Source: Periplaneta americana (taxonomy: Eukaryota > Arthropoda > Insecta > Blattodea > Blattidae). From it: DNA of 64,000 nt. The stretch lies in contig NC_091117.1 of NCBI RefSeq assembly GCF_040183065.1, positions 111,169,001 to 111,233,000 of the forward strand. Reading direction: 5' to 3'. The notes under the pieces were generated by a model. It was not told where the DNA came from. It did not search any database and saw only the letters and a program-made list of their open reading frames with translations. The position numbers were made by a program, and so were the translations under genes. Shown here piece after piece: positions 33,364 through 44,574 of the stretch. Positions within the stretch are counted from its first letter, which is position 1. Each line of letters opens with the position of its first letter.

Positions 33364-34301
33364 AATACGATGTGTGGAGTAGGTACAATGAAGGTATACT
33401 TTACACAAAATATAGCCGAAAGTGTCCGACTCCAGATTGGTTGATGGTACCATTAATGGACTTAATCATAATTTACACATCAACACACAGTAGGGTGTAT
33501 CAAAACATTTTTTCGAAATTCAAAACTTAAGAGTATACAAAAGTTGCCTTGTAATCTCTATTATATGCAGTAAAAAAAAAAAAATACATTTTTTACAGAC
33601 CTGCAGGAGATTTAAAGTTAAGCATATAAAGTAAAATTTTTATTACTTTTTTAATTTTCATAATTCTTTGGTGCATGGTTATAGGGACTTAAGTCAGTGT
33701 ATATATTTTTAGTTCCTGATAAACTATTAAAAAGAAAGAAAAAAACTCAGTTTTCACTTGGTATTACGGACTTGTGTTTGGGTGGAATATCGTCACTTAA
33801 GAACCAATACCGCGTAACTGACAAAATGTAAATTTTACAGGAGAAGGAAAAAACCGAATAAAAGCCATAAAAATAACGCAATAGTCTTGAAAAGTGGTTT
33901 ATGGCTATGAAATAGCTTAACTAATTTGTAACTAAGTGAAAATGGATGATCATGGCCGTAGACATTTGGCCATGTCACTTACGCGGTATTGGAACTCTGC
34001 CGTTGACCACATTTTGTTAGTTACGCGGTATTGTGAGGCAACTTTAGCAGCTTCAGGACACATGTTGACAAGCGTTTACTTTGCGCTAAAACTGCCTTCT
34101 GGAAATATTATTCGTGCTCTTGTATATGTCAATGTGTTATCTGAATCGTTGTCCTACCATCTAACTTGAGGTCAAGGTCGGTAGGCTGTAGCTTGAATCA
34201 GCACAAGATTACGTTCCAGACAATGATTGCTGCATTCTTAGTCAATCAAATGCTGAAACTATGGGAAAGAAAAAACGAAGACACAATTCAATGTTTATTG
34301 T

Positions 34302-34302
<1 letters not shown>

Positions 34303-34368
<66 letters not shown>
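34303..34368. repeat. (AAT)n microsatellite
   Basis: About 22 uninterrupted AAT units. Confidence 0.95.
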
Positions 34369-34479
34369 TCAATCTGATACCAGGTACTCTATTTTCACAC
34401 TACGTATTTGAATAGATAAGTAGAATTGTTACTAAAACGTTGCTGACAAATATAATTTTATAATAAAATAATGAATATT

Positions 34480-34494
34480 GTTATTATTATTATA

Positions 34495-34569
<75 letters not shown>
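34480..34569. repeat. (TTA)n microsatellite
   Basis: About 29 TTA units with one interruption; it is the complement of the (AAT)n run 110 bp to the left, so the two could pair. Confidence 0.95.
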
Positions 34570-34894
34570 GACAATGGACTTGACTGACTTGCGAATAATG
34601 AAAAGAAAATCATATACAAATATAATAATGATGATAACTTTTTAGGCACAATATTCGTTAAACACAATAAATAATTATAGGCCTATGCTGAAATCACAAA
34701 AAGTAATCCTTGAGTAACCCTAGTGTGGAATACTATCATAAAACTATGGCACAATCGGTTCTATATACAATAATGTGACGGTAATTTAGGCAGGCTACTA
34801 ATGCTGTTTTTTTTCTGTGCTTTTGCACGAGAACATGACTTTTTTTTACTGAAGGGACGCCATCAGTACTATTAGCTAACCAATATCGCACAGT

Positions 34895-35452
34895 TCATTC
34901 TTTAATTCGCAATGTATACAGAAACATATTTTTGCAAACATGAATTTTTTTCTCATCAACTTTTAGGTTGTAGACAAATGTTCTCTTTCTTCTCGATTCA
35001 GAATTTGTACTGCCAGGACTTTTCGTAGGAGTAAAATCCACAAGATTTGATACGTAAACGGTCCTCTGTTCCCAAGTTATAGTTTTACAGAATGCCTGAA
35101 ATATGTCTTCTCTCATTAGAAATTAAATTACAGCCCCTTACTTTCGAATTTTGGCACATTTTATAACTACACTCTGGCCCCAAATTCCTTGCATCTTTTT
35201 CGTATCATGTGTCACTTTGCCATCTTTCGATCTCTTGTAGCTAAGATAAGCTTCCTCTTCCCTTCTAAGTTTTCTATTTTTCATTTTCTTCCACTTACCC
35301 TTGTGTGGCTTTGAACTTCTTTTTCTCTTTTCTGTCAAATTTCCATTACCTTTTTCTGACGAATGTAAAAATGTAGAATAAATAACACTCACAAATTCTT
35401 CGGGATCGTCTACATCTGAAGAGGCATCCGAAATACATTGTAGATCCTTCAT
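34895..35452 (-). pseudogene. transposon N-terminal Cys-domain protein, broken
   Basis: Two minus-strand frames read in order: 35452-35138 (charged; EEFVSVIYST, KGKWKKMKNRKLRREEEAYL, then VIKCAKIRK) and 35116-34895 (EDIFQAF, WEQRTVYVSNLVDF, FVYNLKVDEKKIHVCKNMFL). I recognise the second part as the conserved domain that precedes the catalytic part in a widespread group of insect DDE transposon proteins (a Q-x-x-Y-x-x-x-V segment, then VCKxMFLxTL). A related decayed copy is at 49540-49780. The catalytic half is not present inside this element. The minus orientation and the position between terminal repeats suggest it is the element's own gene. Confidence 0.5.
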
Positions 35453-36818
35453 TGACGGGGTATTGTCTTCAGTTTCTGTTCCATCCTATTTCTAGCGGTA
35501 GGCTATTACTTTAATAATGTTGCTTTAAATCATACCAGACTGTATAATACAATCATAACATTACCGGTAACACTGGACGGACAATCCCTGATCTGCAGCA
35601 GCCCATTTTCAGAAGGACGGTTTTCTTTTGCATTTGAATTATCAGGCAGTACAACTACGAATATGATGAAATTACAAGTGTTTATAAATGTGATATAAAT
35701 GGATGAAAAAACATGTGTAGTAAATATTATAATCAATTTAGATCTTCCTCCTACCGGAGGAAATGGGAGGAACCAAGTTCAGCACCACTGAATGTAGCGC
35801 AAATTATTTTAGCGGCCCATTCATGATTATTTATATTAAATACTTAAATTAAGTTTGCTGTTATGATTCCGTAACTGAACAAAAATAAACGTTTAATAAC
35901 TGTGATACTTCTTATGCCATACCTTCGTTAATGTTCACAGAAGTTTCTCCCGTCTTCAATGCAGAACATAGCACAGATAGAATTTCGTTCTCGCTAAACT
36001 GACCGTCGTCTCATTCACTGTCCATTTCTTTTCTTGTATCTGTAGGCCTATATAATAAAAAATAATAAATATACTATATTTCAGTGAATGAACTTGCAGT
36101 AAGATTCTGCGGGAACTCAGCTCAACTAACATTCAATTGACATTAGTGAAATGATTCTATTATATTTACCTTTTAAAATAATTGAAACTGAACACTTCTT
36201 TAATCTTCTCAGAATATCACACACTGTTGACACAATTTCACAAGGCAATAACGAGAACCAGCTTCCGTACTGAGGGCGCGAGGGAGTAGACATAATATCT
36301 GTTGTCAGATACGCGGTATTTCCTACAGACTTCTCGTGACTTCAGATACGCAGTATTGTACCCCCCTCCTTCGCACGCAGGCCATTCATGCAATCAAATT
36401 CCCGCGCTTGTCAATGCATGCAGATGACAGTGGAGGTACCATCTGTGCAAAAAAACAGTTTTGACCAAAAATGTCAGTTACGCGGTATTGTTTCTTAAGC
36501 GACGATATATGTCATAATACAGAAAAATGATCAATTTGCCTTCATCTTAGAAAATAACAAAATAATATTTTGTTGGTTATTTTGTTGGTATTAACAATAT
36601 ATGTCGACATTATGTCCTTACAAGGGAACCGTCTCAGGTCATGTAGCTTGAATTTAACGAAAATGCATATTTAAGCTAATTTTCGTTCGTTCTTCATAGT
36701 TTATAGCTCCCACATTAATGCTCTATTTTCTTTTTCTCTTAACTCAGATTAATAGATTACTCTTGCTGAAATACAAATTCTATTTGAATTTAAAACATGT
36801 ATTAACTTTGTGACTCAC

Positions 36819-37475
36819 CTAAATATATTGGGATTCGAAATGAAGTGGTCGGAACAAAGAGCCATTGAACAGTAAAAACATTTTATATAGGCTCGTTTTT
36901 CGCACTTCTGTAACACACACACTGTTTCCAACATACAACATTGTTGCAAGAACGTTATCAAACTTTCTCACATGTTTCTCCGTCACACATCCACACCTCT
37001 GCCACGTGTATATTAGCATGCCCTTGAGAATAGGCGAATGAAACTGTTGATACACAGAAGAATGCAATGTCATTATGAACCCCTATCATGCAAATGTGTC
37101 TGGAATGTTTTCACAGATAATTTTCTATCTGAAATACTCTTCTAGTCTTGAGATTACAATTTTATATTGCTTAAAAAAATACACATTCAAAGGTTGCAAA
37201 AAAATCTTGTAGTTTTTAGGGGGATAATTTGTGTTTTAATTGTCTTAATATGTTTCCTTCAAAAGTGAATATAGTGTCATCTATCTGACCACTCCAGGAA
37301 TCCAGAAGTAGCAGTGTGTCTTTTTTAACCTCCGGGAGAAATACATCTCTTAACCATCTTCTCACGCGATTTTTTGTCAGTTTACTGGAACTACTTGCAT
37401 CTACCAAGATATTAAATGGCTTATCTTTGTCTACACGTTGTTTTACTTTAGGTCCAAATTCCCCTTGCAGTTCTT
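36819..37475 (-). pseudogene. DDE transposase C-terminal half of element X
   Basis: Read on the minus strand from 37475: LQGEFGPKVKQRV, NILVDASSSSKLTKNRVRRW, LPEVKKDTLLLLDSWSGQID, a stop, then LQPLNVYFFKQYKIVISRLE, and further down HSSVYQQFHSPILKGMLIYT and TSLYKMFLLFNGSLFRP-like in shifted frames. The LLLLDSWSGQ and QPLNVYFF blocks are the second and third catalytic Asp regions of a DDE family common in arthropods (the usual QPLD has Asn here). The N-terminal half is missing, possibly removed when the hAT entered at 37622. Several stops make it dead. Confidence 0.65.
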
Positions 37476-38340
37476 AAAAACATAGTATGTAAAGTCGTGT
37501 TCCTAGACTTTCAGCTGGATATCTATGGATTTGGATGGTGTACGAATGAGTGAAAGATGTCAAGATTGCACTACTACTTGATTAATGTACCATAAGTTAA
37601 GAGAAAACAAATTGACTAGAGCAGTGATCCCCAAACTTTTTGAAGGTGCGATCCACTTTTGGGCGAGACTTCTGTATGTGATCCCTACTACCGAATTGGT
37701 AGAGTACTTAACCCTACTCAAAAAATACAAATCCCTTTAACCCTTCTGCAGGCAACCAGGGTCCGTCGGACCCTGGCACTACTATTTTTGTGAATAAAAT
37801 TAAAGCTATTGTTTCTACGTACTTGAAATTTCTTGACTTTGTTAATTTCTGTGTTTTTTTTTTTATATTTATGGAGAAGGAAAATATTGTAGTATTTTGC
37901 ACAAATGTTCTAGAACACTTTTATTTCTTTAAAGTCTTAACCGGGCATGCAGGGTCTATTGGACCATAGTAGGCTATATTTTATTAGTTTTTCTCACTTC
38001 ATAACAAGGTTTCACTCTTTCAAACCCTTCAGTGATAATCTAACGGCAATGGAATGTTGGCAAAATTATTTCCGAACCTCAACAACAATGACATTAAAAA
38101 AAATGGACAATTATACATTATAATAAATATAAATAAGTCAGTGTGAAGTTATGCTAGTCATAATACGGTGTAGTTTATAATAGAAAGAGTGACTGAATCT
38201 CTCACCTTTACTTTATTTTTATAAGGGCGTAGGCTAATTATTATGGAAAAGCCGAAGAAAGTCAAATGTACGGTCTTTAGATGTTACAGTATATTTGAAT
38301 GATGAAATGAAATGCGCACAATGTGCATAGGATTTGTAGG

Positions 38341-41109
38341 TTAGTCTTTGCAGAAGTTTGTGAGCGAGGTTTTCCTTTCTCGGCAGTTTTCAACGTGATA
38401 TCGTCCACATGGCTTCTGACACAGTTCACACACACATTCGTCGTTGGGTTCGTGGTATCTCTTGGTGGTACAGATCTTATGGTGAAAACCATGTACTGCG
38501 TAACGGGTCACTATGTGTCTCAGTTCGTAGTTTGTGTTTGCCCAGTCTCTGGTTGTCATGGCGTCTGTTATGTAGAACTCGCTCCAGATGGCGTTCTTCT
38601 TTCCTCTGAGTACTTCCAGGGCTTTCTCGTATGCTGGGGTGTTCGGCATGCAGAGTTGTGTTCTAATATCTTCGATGAAGAAGCGTTCCTTCATTAGTTC
38701 GTATGTTAGTCTCGAGAGAGTTGTTCTTCCTACTCCTAGTACTCTTTTCATGAAGGATGATTTGACTCGTTCAATTTTTCCCATGTCGCTGACTGTTAAG
38801 TTTCCCCATATGATGTTTAGTCCGTAGGTTGCTATTGGTGCTATAGCTGACCTAAATAAGGTCATTGCCGTTTTTGTTTCTAGTTGTTGCAGATTCTTAA
38901 TATTGTACATAGCTTTTATTGCAGCGGCTGCTCTTTCTTGAATGTGGGTTCTGTATGATTTTAGTGTTGTTTGAAGTGTTACTCCTAAATATTTAAATTT
39001 TTGCACTACCTCAAGTGGCTCGTTCTGCAGTGTCAGGGTGTCTTTTTTTCTTTGTTTGCCGCCGTTTCTGAAGTTCATTTGTTTTGTTTTCTGGTGGTTT
39101 ATCTGTAGGCTGTTTTCCTCGGCCCATCTCACGAGTTTATTTAGGACCTGTTGTAGTTCTTCTATGTTGGACGAGCCTATCGCCATGTCGTCTGCGTACA
39201 TAATCATCGATGCTGTGGTGTCCTCTGTGATTTTTGTTATGTCTGTGGTCATGATATTGAAGAGGACCGGGCTGATAGGATCTCCTTGTAGTACCCCATT
39301 TGTCTGTATTATTTTGTTAGATAGAGTAATTTCGTCTGATATTTGAATGTAGTTGCAGCTTAGAATGTCTGCAATTATTGTTGTTAAGGCATGTGATTCG
39401 CCGATCATGTTGCTTAGTTTTCTAATTAGTGTTTCCCTGTTTATTAGGTCGAAAGCTTTGCAGTAGTCGACGAAGACTACATGGTATTTCTTCCCAGGGA
39501 GTCTTAGGGTATTCTCTATTTGTTCTATTAGGTAGCTTATGGCATGAAGGGTGCTTCTGCCTTTCCTGAATCCGAACTGGCATTCCGGGATACGGTTGTC
39601 TACTTCCACTACTAGTCTGTTAGTTAGTATTTTTGTGAGTACTTTGAAAGCGACATTCTCGAGGACAATACCTCGGAAGGAGTGAGGATTGTTGGTTTCT
39701 CCTTTTCCTTTGTAGAGAATTTTCATTGTCGATGTTCTCCATGCTTCTGGGATTGTTCCTAGGTGTAGGCATTTGTTGAGTAGCTCCAACCAGAAGTCAC
39801 CCGTCAGATGTAAGGAGTCCTTTATGTGTTCCATGTATATGCCATCAGGTCCCGCTGCTTTCTTGTTCTTGGCTGCTGTAATTGTTTCTTCTATTTCTTT
39901 CCTGGTTATAGGAGGTGGTTGTTGCGTCGTTTCTCTCTTGGGTGGCTGCTGTGACTTTTCTTTATGCTGGTAATTCAGGATTTCTTTGAAGTGGAGTTCC
40001 CATGTGTCCATGGTGATTTCCTTTCCTACTGTTGGTCTTGAATTTCTGAGTGCGATGAAGGGGTTTTGGTTGGCTTCCACGGCTAGTTTTCTTGCTTCTT
40101 CCTCTATGTATTGTGCTTTTTTCGTTTTTATTAGTTGTTTGTACTGTTTTCTCTGTGTAGCATATTGCGATAGGATATCTTTTTGATTTGCGGTTCTTGC
40201 TTGGTGGAGTGCTGTTAAAGTTTCCTGCCGCTTATCGAAACACTCTTTGTCAAACCAGGGTTGGGCTCTTCTTTCCTTTGTTGGGATGCTGCACTCTTGG
40301 AGGATTGATGTGTGTAGTTTAGCGGCTTTCCCGAGTTCGTTCTGCTTTGCTAGTTGTGATGCTGTTCTGATTTTTGCCTGCATTTCCTTTAGTTTTCTGG
40401 TATCTATCTTTCTGGAGACTCTGTGTACTTTTATATTCGAGATTTGTTGAGCCTGTTGAATTCTGATTGTAGTTTCAATCGGTATGTGCTTTCTTATAGG
40501 AGCCATTCCTGTTGCCCAAAGTCCATCTTGTTTAATTGCTTGCATTCCTTCTCCTTTGAGGAGTACAAGGTCTATAGCACTGGTTCCGTTAGGAGCTATG
40601 TAAGTCTTTAGTTCTGGCTTGTTTATGAGGGTAAACCCTTCTTCTGTTAACGTGTCCAGAACCACTTCGGACTTGGTGTTTTGCTTATCTATTCTACAGT
40701 TCAAGTCTCCTGCAAGGATGATCCTCTCTTCTTCGGTTGTTTGTGTGATGACCTCTGCTATCCTTTCTACTGCATCTTCTGCTGTTGATTGTGGGTTGAT
40801 GTACATGCCTATTATGGTCACATCTTCGGTTTTTACCAAGACTGTATTTTCGGTTTTTAAGCTTTCTCTGATTTTTCCTAGTTTTGGCTTGAGGAAGATC
40901 GATACTCCGCCAGCTGGCCTTCCTGCTGTGGGTTGGGCGAAAGTGTGTATTCCGTAGTGTCCTTGAATGTTGTATTCTTCTGTTAAGAAGGTTTCTGTAA
41001 GGATGATTGCATCATATGCTGCTATTGATTCTATTGGTGTGAGTGACATTGCGTTGCGTAGGCCTTCGATGTTCCACAGTAATATCTTTGTGTGTCTAGA
41101 TGAGTTCAA
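38341..41109 (-). CDS. LINE ORF2: endonuclease-reverse transcriptase
   Basis: About 922 residues. N-terminal apurinic-type endonuclease: LLWNIEGL, ILTETFL, GGVSIFLK, IILAGDLNCRID, SAIDLVLL. Reverse transcriptase: FRGIVLENVAFKVLTKIL, CQFGFRKGRSTLHAI, FVDYCKAFDLINRETLI, QTNGVLQGDPISPVLFNIMT, active site MYADDMAIG, then FKYLGVTL. A C-terminal Cys-rich end (CVCELCQKPCGRYHVENC) closes it; no RNase H. The endpoint 41109 is a TTG, and the first ATG in frame comes only after WNIEGLRNA, so translation must start from a non-ATG codon or by shifting from ORF1; the frame is open up to about 41150. Exact clade (CR1 or relative) not fixed. Confidence 0.92.
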   Translation of the reverse strand: MNSSRHTKILLWNIEGLRNAMSLTPIESIAAYDAIILTETFLTEEYNIQGHYGIHTFAQPTAGRPAGGVSIFLKPKLGKIRESLKTENTVLVKTEDVTIIGMYINPQSTAEDAVERIAEVITQTTEEERIILAGDLNCRIDKQNTKSEVVLDTLTEEGFTLINKPELKTYIAPNGTSAIDLVLLKGEGMQAIKQDGLWATGMAPIRKHIPIETTIRIQQAQQISNIKVHRVSRKIDTRKLKEMQAKIRTASQLAKQNELGKAAKLHTSILQECSIPTKERRAQPWFDKECFDKRQETLTALHQARTANQKDILSQYATQRKQYKQLIKTKKAQYIEEEARKLAVEANQNPFIALRNSRPTVGKEITMDTWELHFKEILNYQHKEKSQQPPKRETTQQPPPITRKEIEETITAAKNKKAAGPDGIYMEHIKDSLHLTGDFWLELLNKCLHLGTIPEAWRTSTMKILYKGKGETNNPHSFRGIVLENVAFKVLTKILTNRLVVEVDNRIPECQFGFRKGRSTLHAISYLIEQIENTLRLPGKKYHVVFVDYCKAFDLINRETLIRKLSNMIGESHALTTIIADILSCNYIQISDEITLSNKIIQTNGVLQGDPISPVLFNIMTTDITKITEDTTASMIMYADDMAIGSSNIEELQQVLNKLVRWAEENSLQINHQKTKQMNFRNGGKQRKKDTLTLQNEPLEVVQKFKYLGVTLQTTLKSYRTHIQERAAAAIKAMYNIKNLQQLETKTAMTLFRSAIAPIATYGLNIIWGNLTVSDMGKIERVKSSFMKRVLGVGRTTLSRLTYELMKERFFIEDIRTQLCMPNTPAYEKALEVLRGKKNAIWSEFYITDAMTTRDWANTNYELRHIVTRYAVHGFHHKICTTKRYHEPNDECVCELCQKPCGRYHVENCRERKTSLTNFCKD

Positions 41110-41986
41110 CTCCTTCGTCTTGATTGTTTTTTGGAAATCGAAATCGTCTGACTATCACTCCCTGTGGCCAGAAGTCTGACCGTTCTGTCTCCTCGATGTG
41201 GTTAAAAGGGAAGCCTACTTTGAAGGCTTTCTTGCCTCCTAAATTATGCAATTCTTCACATATGATGTTTCCTTGGATACCATTTCTTTCCAGGTATTTA
41301 GCCACCGTTTCTGGGGTCGTACTTTTCTTCAGTCTCCCAATGTATAGCCACGCCATCTTCTCGGCTGCTTGGAGGTCGTCACTATTATTTCTTGTGCCTA
41401 TAATAGTTCTTGCCTGGGTTTCTTGTCTGCGATTGGATCCGCGTTCTCTTGGTTGCTGTGTTTTCCATCCTGCTTCTTTCTCCTCCTTTTCCGTGTTTTC
41501 TCTCTCTTCCGCTGGTCGTTGGTGTTCTTCATAGTCCTTGTAGATGTCTCGACTTTCGTTGCTGGCGGTTTTTTTGTTGCTGTTTGTTATGACAGTTTCT
41601 CGTTTGGACGGTTCCGTTTTCCTGGTTAGGCTGTGGTTTATTTTGTCTTCTATTAGTGGTCCTAGCTCGTTGGCTAGGAAGTCCATTATGTAGTCTACTT
41701 TCGCTGTTATGTTCTCTCTTTGTTCATTTTCATCTTCTTTCCTTCCTGTTTCCTTTTCTACTTTTGTGAGTGCGTCTGTACATTTGTCACATAGCCACGA
41801 GAGTTTACGGTTTTTTCTCCTAATCATATCGAATTCTCCTTGTGTTAGGCCGATACATTCTTTATGGTGTTCATTTTTGCAGAAGCCGTCGCATGTTAGT
41901 GACAGCTCTTCTTCCTCTTTGATGACTTTGTCACAGGTCCCGCATTGCGGATTTTTCTGGCCTGTCTTCTTTGGTGATGTGGGCAT
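41096..41986 (-). CDS. LINE ORF1: PHD finger plus C-terminal RNA-binding-like domain
   Basis: 296 residues from ATG at 41986. Residues about 15-65 form a PHD-type zinc finger with Cys4-His-Cys3 spacing (CGTCDKVI, CDGFCKNEHHKECIGL, WLCDKC). The middle is charged and coiled (KVEKETGRKEDENEQREN and on). Residues about 210-290 hold LYIGRLKKSTTPETVAKYLE and FKVGFPFNHIEETERSDFWP, an RRM-like fold found at the C-terminus of many insect LINE ORF1 proteins. PHD fingers in ORF1 are known for CR1-like LINEs. It should bind element RNA in the particle. ORF1 and ORF2 overlap by at least 14 nt, ORF2 being in the +1 frame. Confidence 0.9.
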   Translation of the reverse strand: MPTSPKKTGQKNPQCGTCDKVIKEEEELSLTCDGFCKNEHHKECIGLTQGEFDMIRRKNRKLSWLCDKCTDALTKVEKETGRKEDENEQRENITAKVDYIMDFLANELGPLIEDKINHSLTRKTEPSKRETVITNSNKKTASNESRDIYKDYEEHQRPAEERENTEKEEKEAGWKTQQPRERGSNRRQETQARTIIGTRNNSDDLQAAEKMAWLYIGRLKKSTTPETVAKYLERNGIQGNIICEELHNLGGKKAFKVGFPFNHIEETERSDFWPQGVIVRRFRFPKNNQDEGVELI

Positions 41987-42142
41987 CTTCGCTCGTTGTT
42001 TTGTTATCTCTGTTTTGGTGCGATATTCGTTTGTTACTGCGTCACTTCCGGTTTCCGCTTCCCGCGTGGGTTGGTCGTCCTTAACCTGAGTTGCTTTATT
42101 CCTTTCTTTGGCGTTTTGTTTCAGCGTTCCTTCTTTATTCTA

Positions 42143-42143
<1 letters not shown>

Positions 42144-42179
<36 letters not shown>

Positions 42180-42180
42180 T
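42144..42180. repeat. (TTA)n run in LINE 5' region
   Basis: About 12 units, inside the LINE 5' untranslated region according to the target duplication. Confidence 0.9.
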
Positions 42181-42394
42181 ATAACTACTTTTGCTAGGCG
42201 TATTGTCTTCCTCGATTACCAGGTCCTTTTGTTGTCTTCTCACGAGTTATTACTAAAAGTATGTCTTGGCTTCGTCACCGACTTCCTTACTCGTTACAGT
42301 GTACCTTTTTGTATATTTGAATGCATCTTAGTTATGCTGTTATACTGAAGAGTAGTAATTAGGACAAATATTCTGACAGACTCAGCGTAAGTAC

Positions 42395-44350
42395 TTGTGT
42401 GAAGAATTCATTCAGGATTTGCTTAGAGAACCTGACCTAAGAAAAGACGATTCTAGCTACAAGCCAGAAGATAACGCCAATAATAGTAAATCTGATCATC
42501 AGAGTGAAGTATCAGAAGTTAGTGATCATCATTTAGAGCCACAATATGACCATAGTCTAGTATATACAGTCGCGAAGCTCAATACATAGTAAATATGCAA
42601 ACATTAGATAGTTGCTCACCACTAGGATCGCGAATATCGCCCCATTACAGGCAATGCAAAATAGTACTGTCACAGTCTATTATTTCTAGCACCCTCAAAA
42701 CTCAAGCTTCGTGACTGTATATAGTAGACTGTGATATGACCCTAAACTCCTGATGATGAACTATCTATCAATGAGAAAAGCATTTATCACCAATGTGATC
42801 CACAAGAGGTTAGTGTCGACCGTCTAGAACTAGGATATGGGGGGGAAGCATTCGTTCAAAGTGCTAATTTCTTTGGTAAAGATGGCACCACGTGGAACTC
42901 TCAGCCTTTTCCGACAGACCAAGCTAGGGCTCACAATATTATCAAAGGGTCAATAAATAAAGTCACTCTTTCACCTGGGAAATCTATTGATGCCTTCAAT
43001 CTTTATACTGATTCAGTTATAAGTGACATAGTTAGATAAATAATCAACAGGCTGAGCGGCTGTATTTAGAAAGAAATGTTGCATAGGCATGGAAATGTTG
43101 TAATGACACTGAATTGCGGCCATTTTTCGGTCTACTAATAACTGCAGGACACCTCAAACCAAACTACACTAATTATGACATTCCGTGGAGCACCTTGTAT
43201 GGTGTTCCAGTATTTAGAGCGACCATGGGTCTCAAGAGATTCAAATCTTTGCTAGCATTTACTAGCTTTGATGACAAAACAACAAGATCCATTTGCCGTG
43301 AGAAGGATAAGTTTTCCCTGATCATATATGTCCGGGAAAATGTCAATTCGAATTTAAAAAAAATATATATTAGGCCTATATTCCTTGTACTGATATAACG
43401 GTTGGTGAGCAACTTATTCTATTCCGTGGTAGATGTCCTTTCAAGGAATGCATGCCATCAAAACCTGACAAATAAGGCATGAAAGTATGGTGCGATTGTG
43501 ACTCCAAAACTTTCTATCCCCTAAATGGTCTGCCATACACTGGAAAAGAAAACGTGTATGGGTGCAATCTGGAGTAGGACGAAGGGTTGTAGAAACACTG
43601 TCTTATCAAAGAACAAACAGAAATGTAACTTGCGATAACTACTTTAGTGACAAAGAACTCGCTGAGAATCTCCTCAGTAATGGTCTCACCTTAGTTGGAA
43701 CAGTACGCAAAAATATATATTCATCTCTCCTGAGTTTCAGCCAAATAAAAGACGGCCAGAGTATTCATCCATCTTCAGATTTACAAAATATGTAACGTTG
43801 GTTTCAATGTACCAAAAGCAAATAGGCAGTTGTTGTTCTTTCTGCAATGCAACACACACAAACCATTTCGGAAGGAGAAGAGAAACCACAAATTATTCTT
43901 CACTATAATAGCACAAAAGGAGATATTGACACACTCGATCATTAGTGAATGCATATGCGTGCAAGAGACGTACAAATCGCTGGCCATTTGCATTTTTATG
44001 AATCTTTTAGATATATGTGGAATTACTGCATTTGTTGTGTGGATGAGCCTTCATCCTTCGTGTAATCTTGGAAAACAGAACAATAGGAGGTTGTTCCTTG
44101 TAGCTGTTGCTGAAAGTCTCATCCAACCTCAAATTGAAAGAAGACCTAGAGTAGGACTTCAGAAAAAACTGTAATGACCATTGCTCCTTTCATGCCAAAA
44201 GCTAGTAGGCCTCTCCATTAACTGCGCCCCAACTATAGGAGATCATTAAAAGGTGTCATGCAGTATGTACCAGTATGAAAAACGTCGCAAACATAAAGAA
44301 AGTTGTGACAATTGTGGCCAATCTGTGTGTCATGAGCACAGTGAAGTGGC
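42395..44350 (+). pseudogene. piggyBac transposase, broken
   Basis: Pieces in order: acidic N-terminus at 42395-42555 (ending EPQYDHSLVY), a MITE, then FFGKDGTTWNSQPFPTDQAR and AHNIIKGS near 42870-42950, FFGLLITAGHLKPNYTNYDI at 43120, RNVTCDNYFSDKELAENLLS at 43615 (second catalytic Asp in TCDNYF), LTLVGTVRKN, EEKPQIILHYNSTKGDIDTL near 43880-43930 (third catalytic Asp region), WPFAFFMNLLDI, and the start of a Cys-rich tail (SCDNCGQSVCHEHS near 44300). Frameshifts near 43035, 43400, 43790 and 43950 kill it. The enzyme cuts at TTAA without footprints. Confidence 0.9.
42565..42719. mobile_element. 155-bp TA MITE in piggyBac gene
   Basis: Ends TACAGTCGCGAAGCT and AGCTTCGTGACTGTA are inverted relatives (two changes), flanked by TA on both sides. 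It splits the piggyBac N-terminal frame. No ORF. Confidence 0.85.
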
Positions 44351-44381
44351 GCGCGTGTATAAAAACTGTAAGAATGATGAT

Positions 44382-44523
44382 GAGTGATGACGTGTGAGAG
44401 TGATGACGTGTGAGTGTGATGACGTGTGAGAGTGATGACGTGAGAGTGTGAGTGATGACGTGTGAGAGTGATGACATGAGAGTGTATGATTAAGTGTGAA
44501 CGTGTGAGAGTGATGACGTGTGG

Positions 44524-44574
<51 letters not shown>

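Larger units (their letters stand above)
33791..36504 (-). mobile_element. DNA transposon with subterminal 13-mers
   Basis: Ends are CGTCACTTAAGAA at 33791 and its inverse CTTAAGCGACG at 36504, both flanked by ATAT. Six copies of the 13-mer TTACGCGGTATTG or close variants lie near the ends: 33805-33817 (inverted), 33979, 34021 on the left; 36309, 36346 and 36478 on the right. Such clusters are typical transposase binding sites. Inside is a minus-strand fragment of a DNA-binding domain and two long trinucleotide repeats. Superfamily not assigned. Confidence 0.75.
38302..42310 (-). mobile_element. full-length CR1-type LINE, two open ORFs
   Basis: A 4.0-kb non-LTR retrotransposon on the minus strand, bounded by an exact 13-bp target duplication GTATATTTGAATG (38289-38301 and 42311-42323). 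It has a ~320-bp 5' region with an (AAT)n run, ORF1 (41986-41096), ORF2 (41109-38341) and a short 3' end with a CATTTCATTTCATC tail. No stop or frameshift was found in either ORF, so it is one of the youngest insertions in the window and could have been active recently. Confidence 0.9.

Noticed and set aside
35755-35785. GGAGGAAATGGGAGGAAC as a stray satellite monomer
   Set aside because: Only about 15 bases resemble the 43-bp unit; likely chance.
37622-37700. Left hAT end as a separate element from the 48.1-kb end
   Set aside because: The two ends differ in part, but the flanking 8-mers match at 7 of 8 and both have the CCCAAAC core, so one element is the simpler reading.
39038-41629. Plus-strand frames across the LINE
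   Set aside because: They are antisense shadows of ORF1 and ORF2, which carry all expected motifs on the minus strand.
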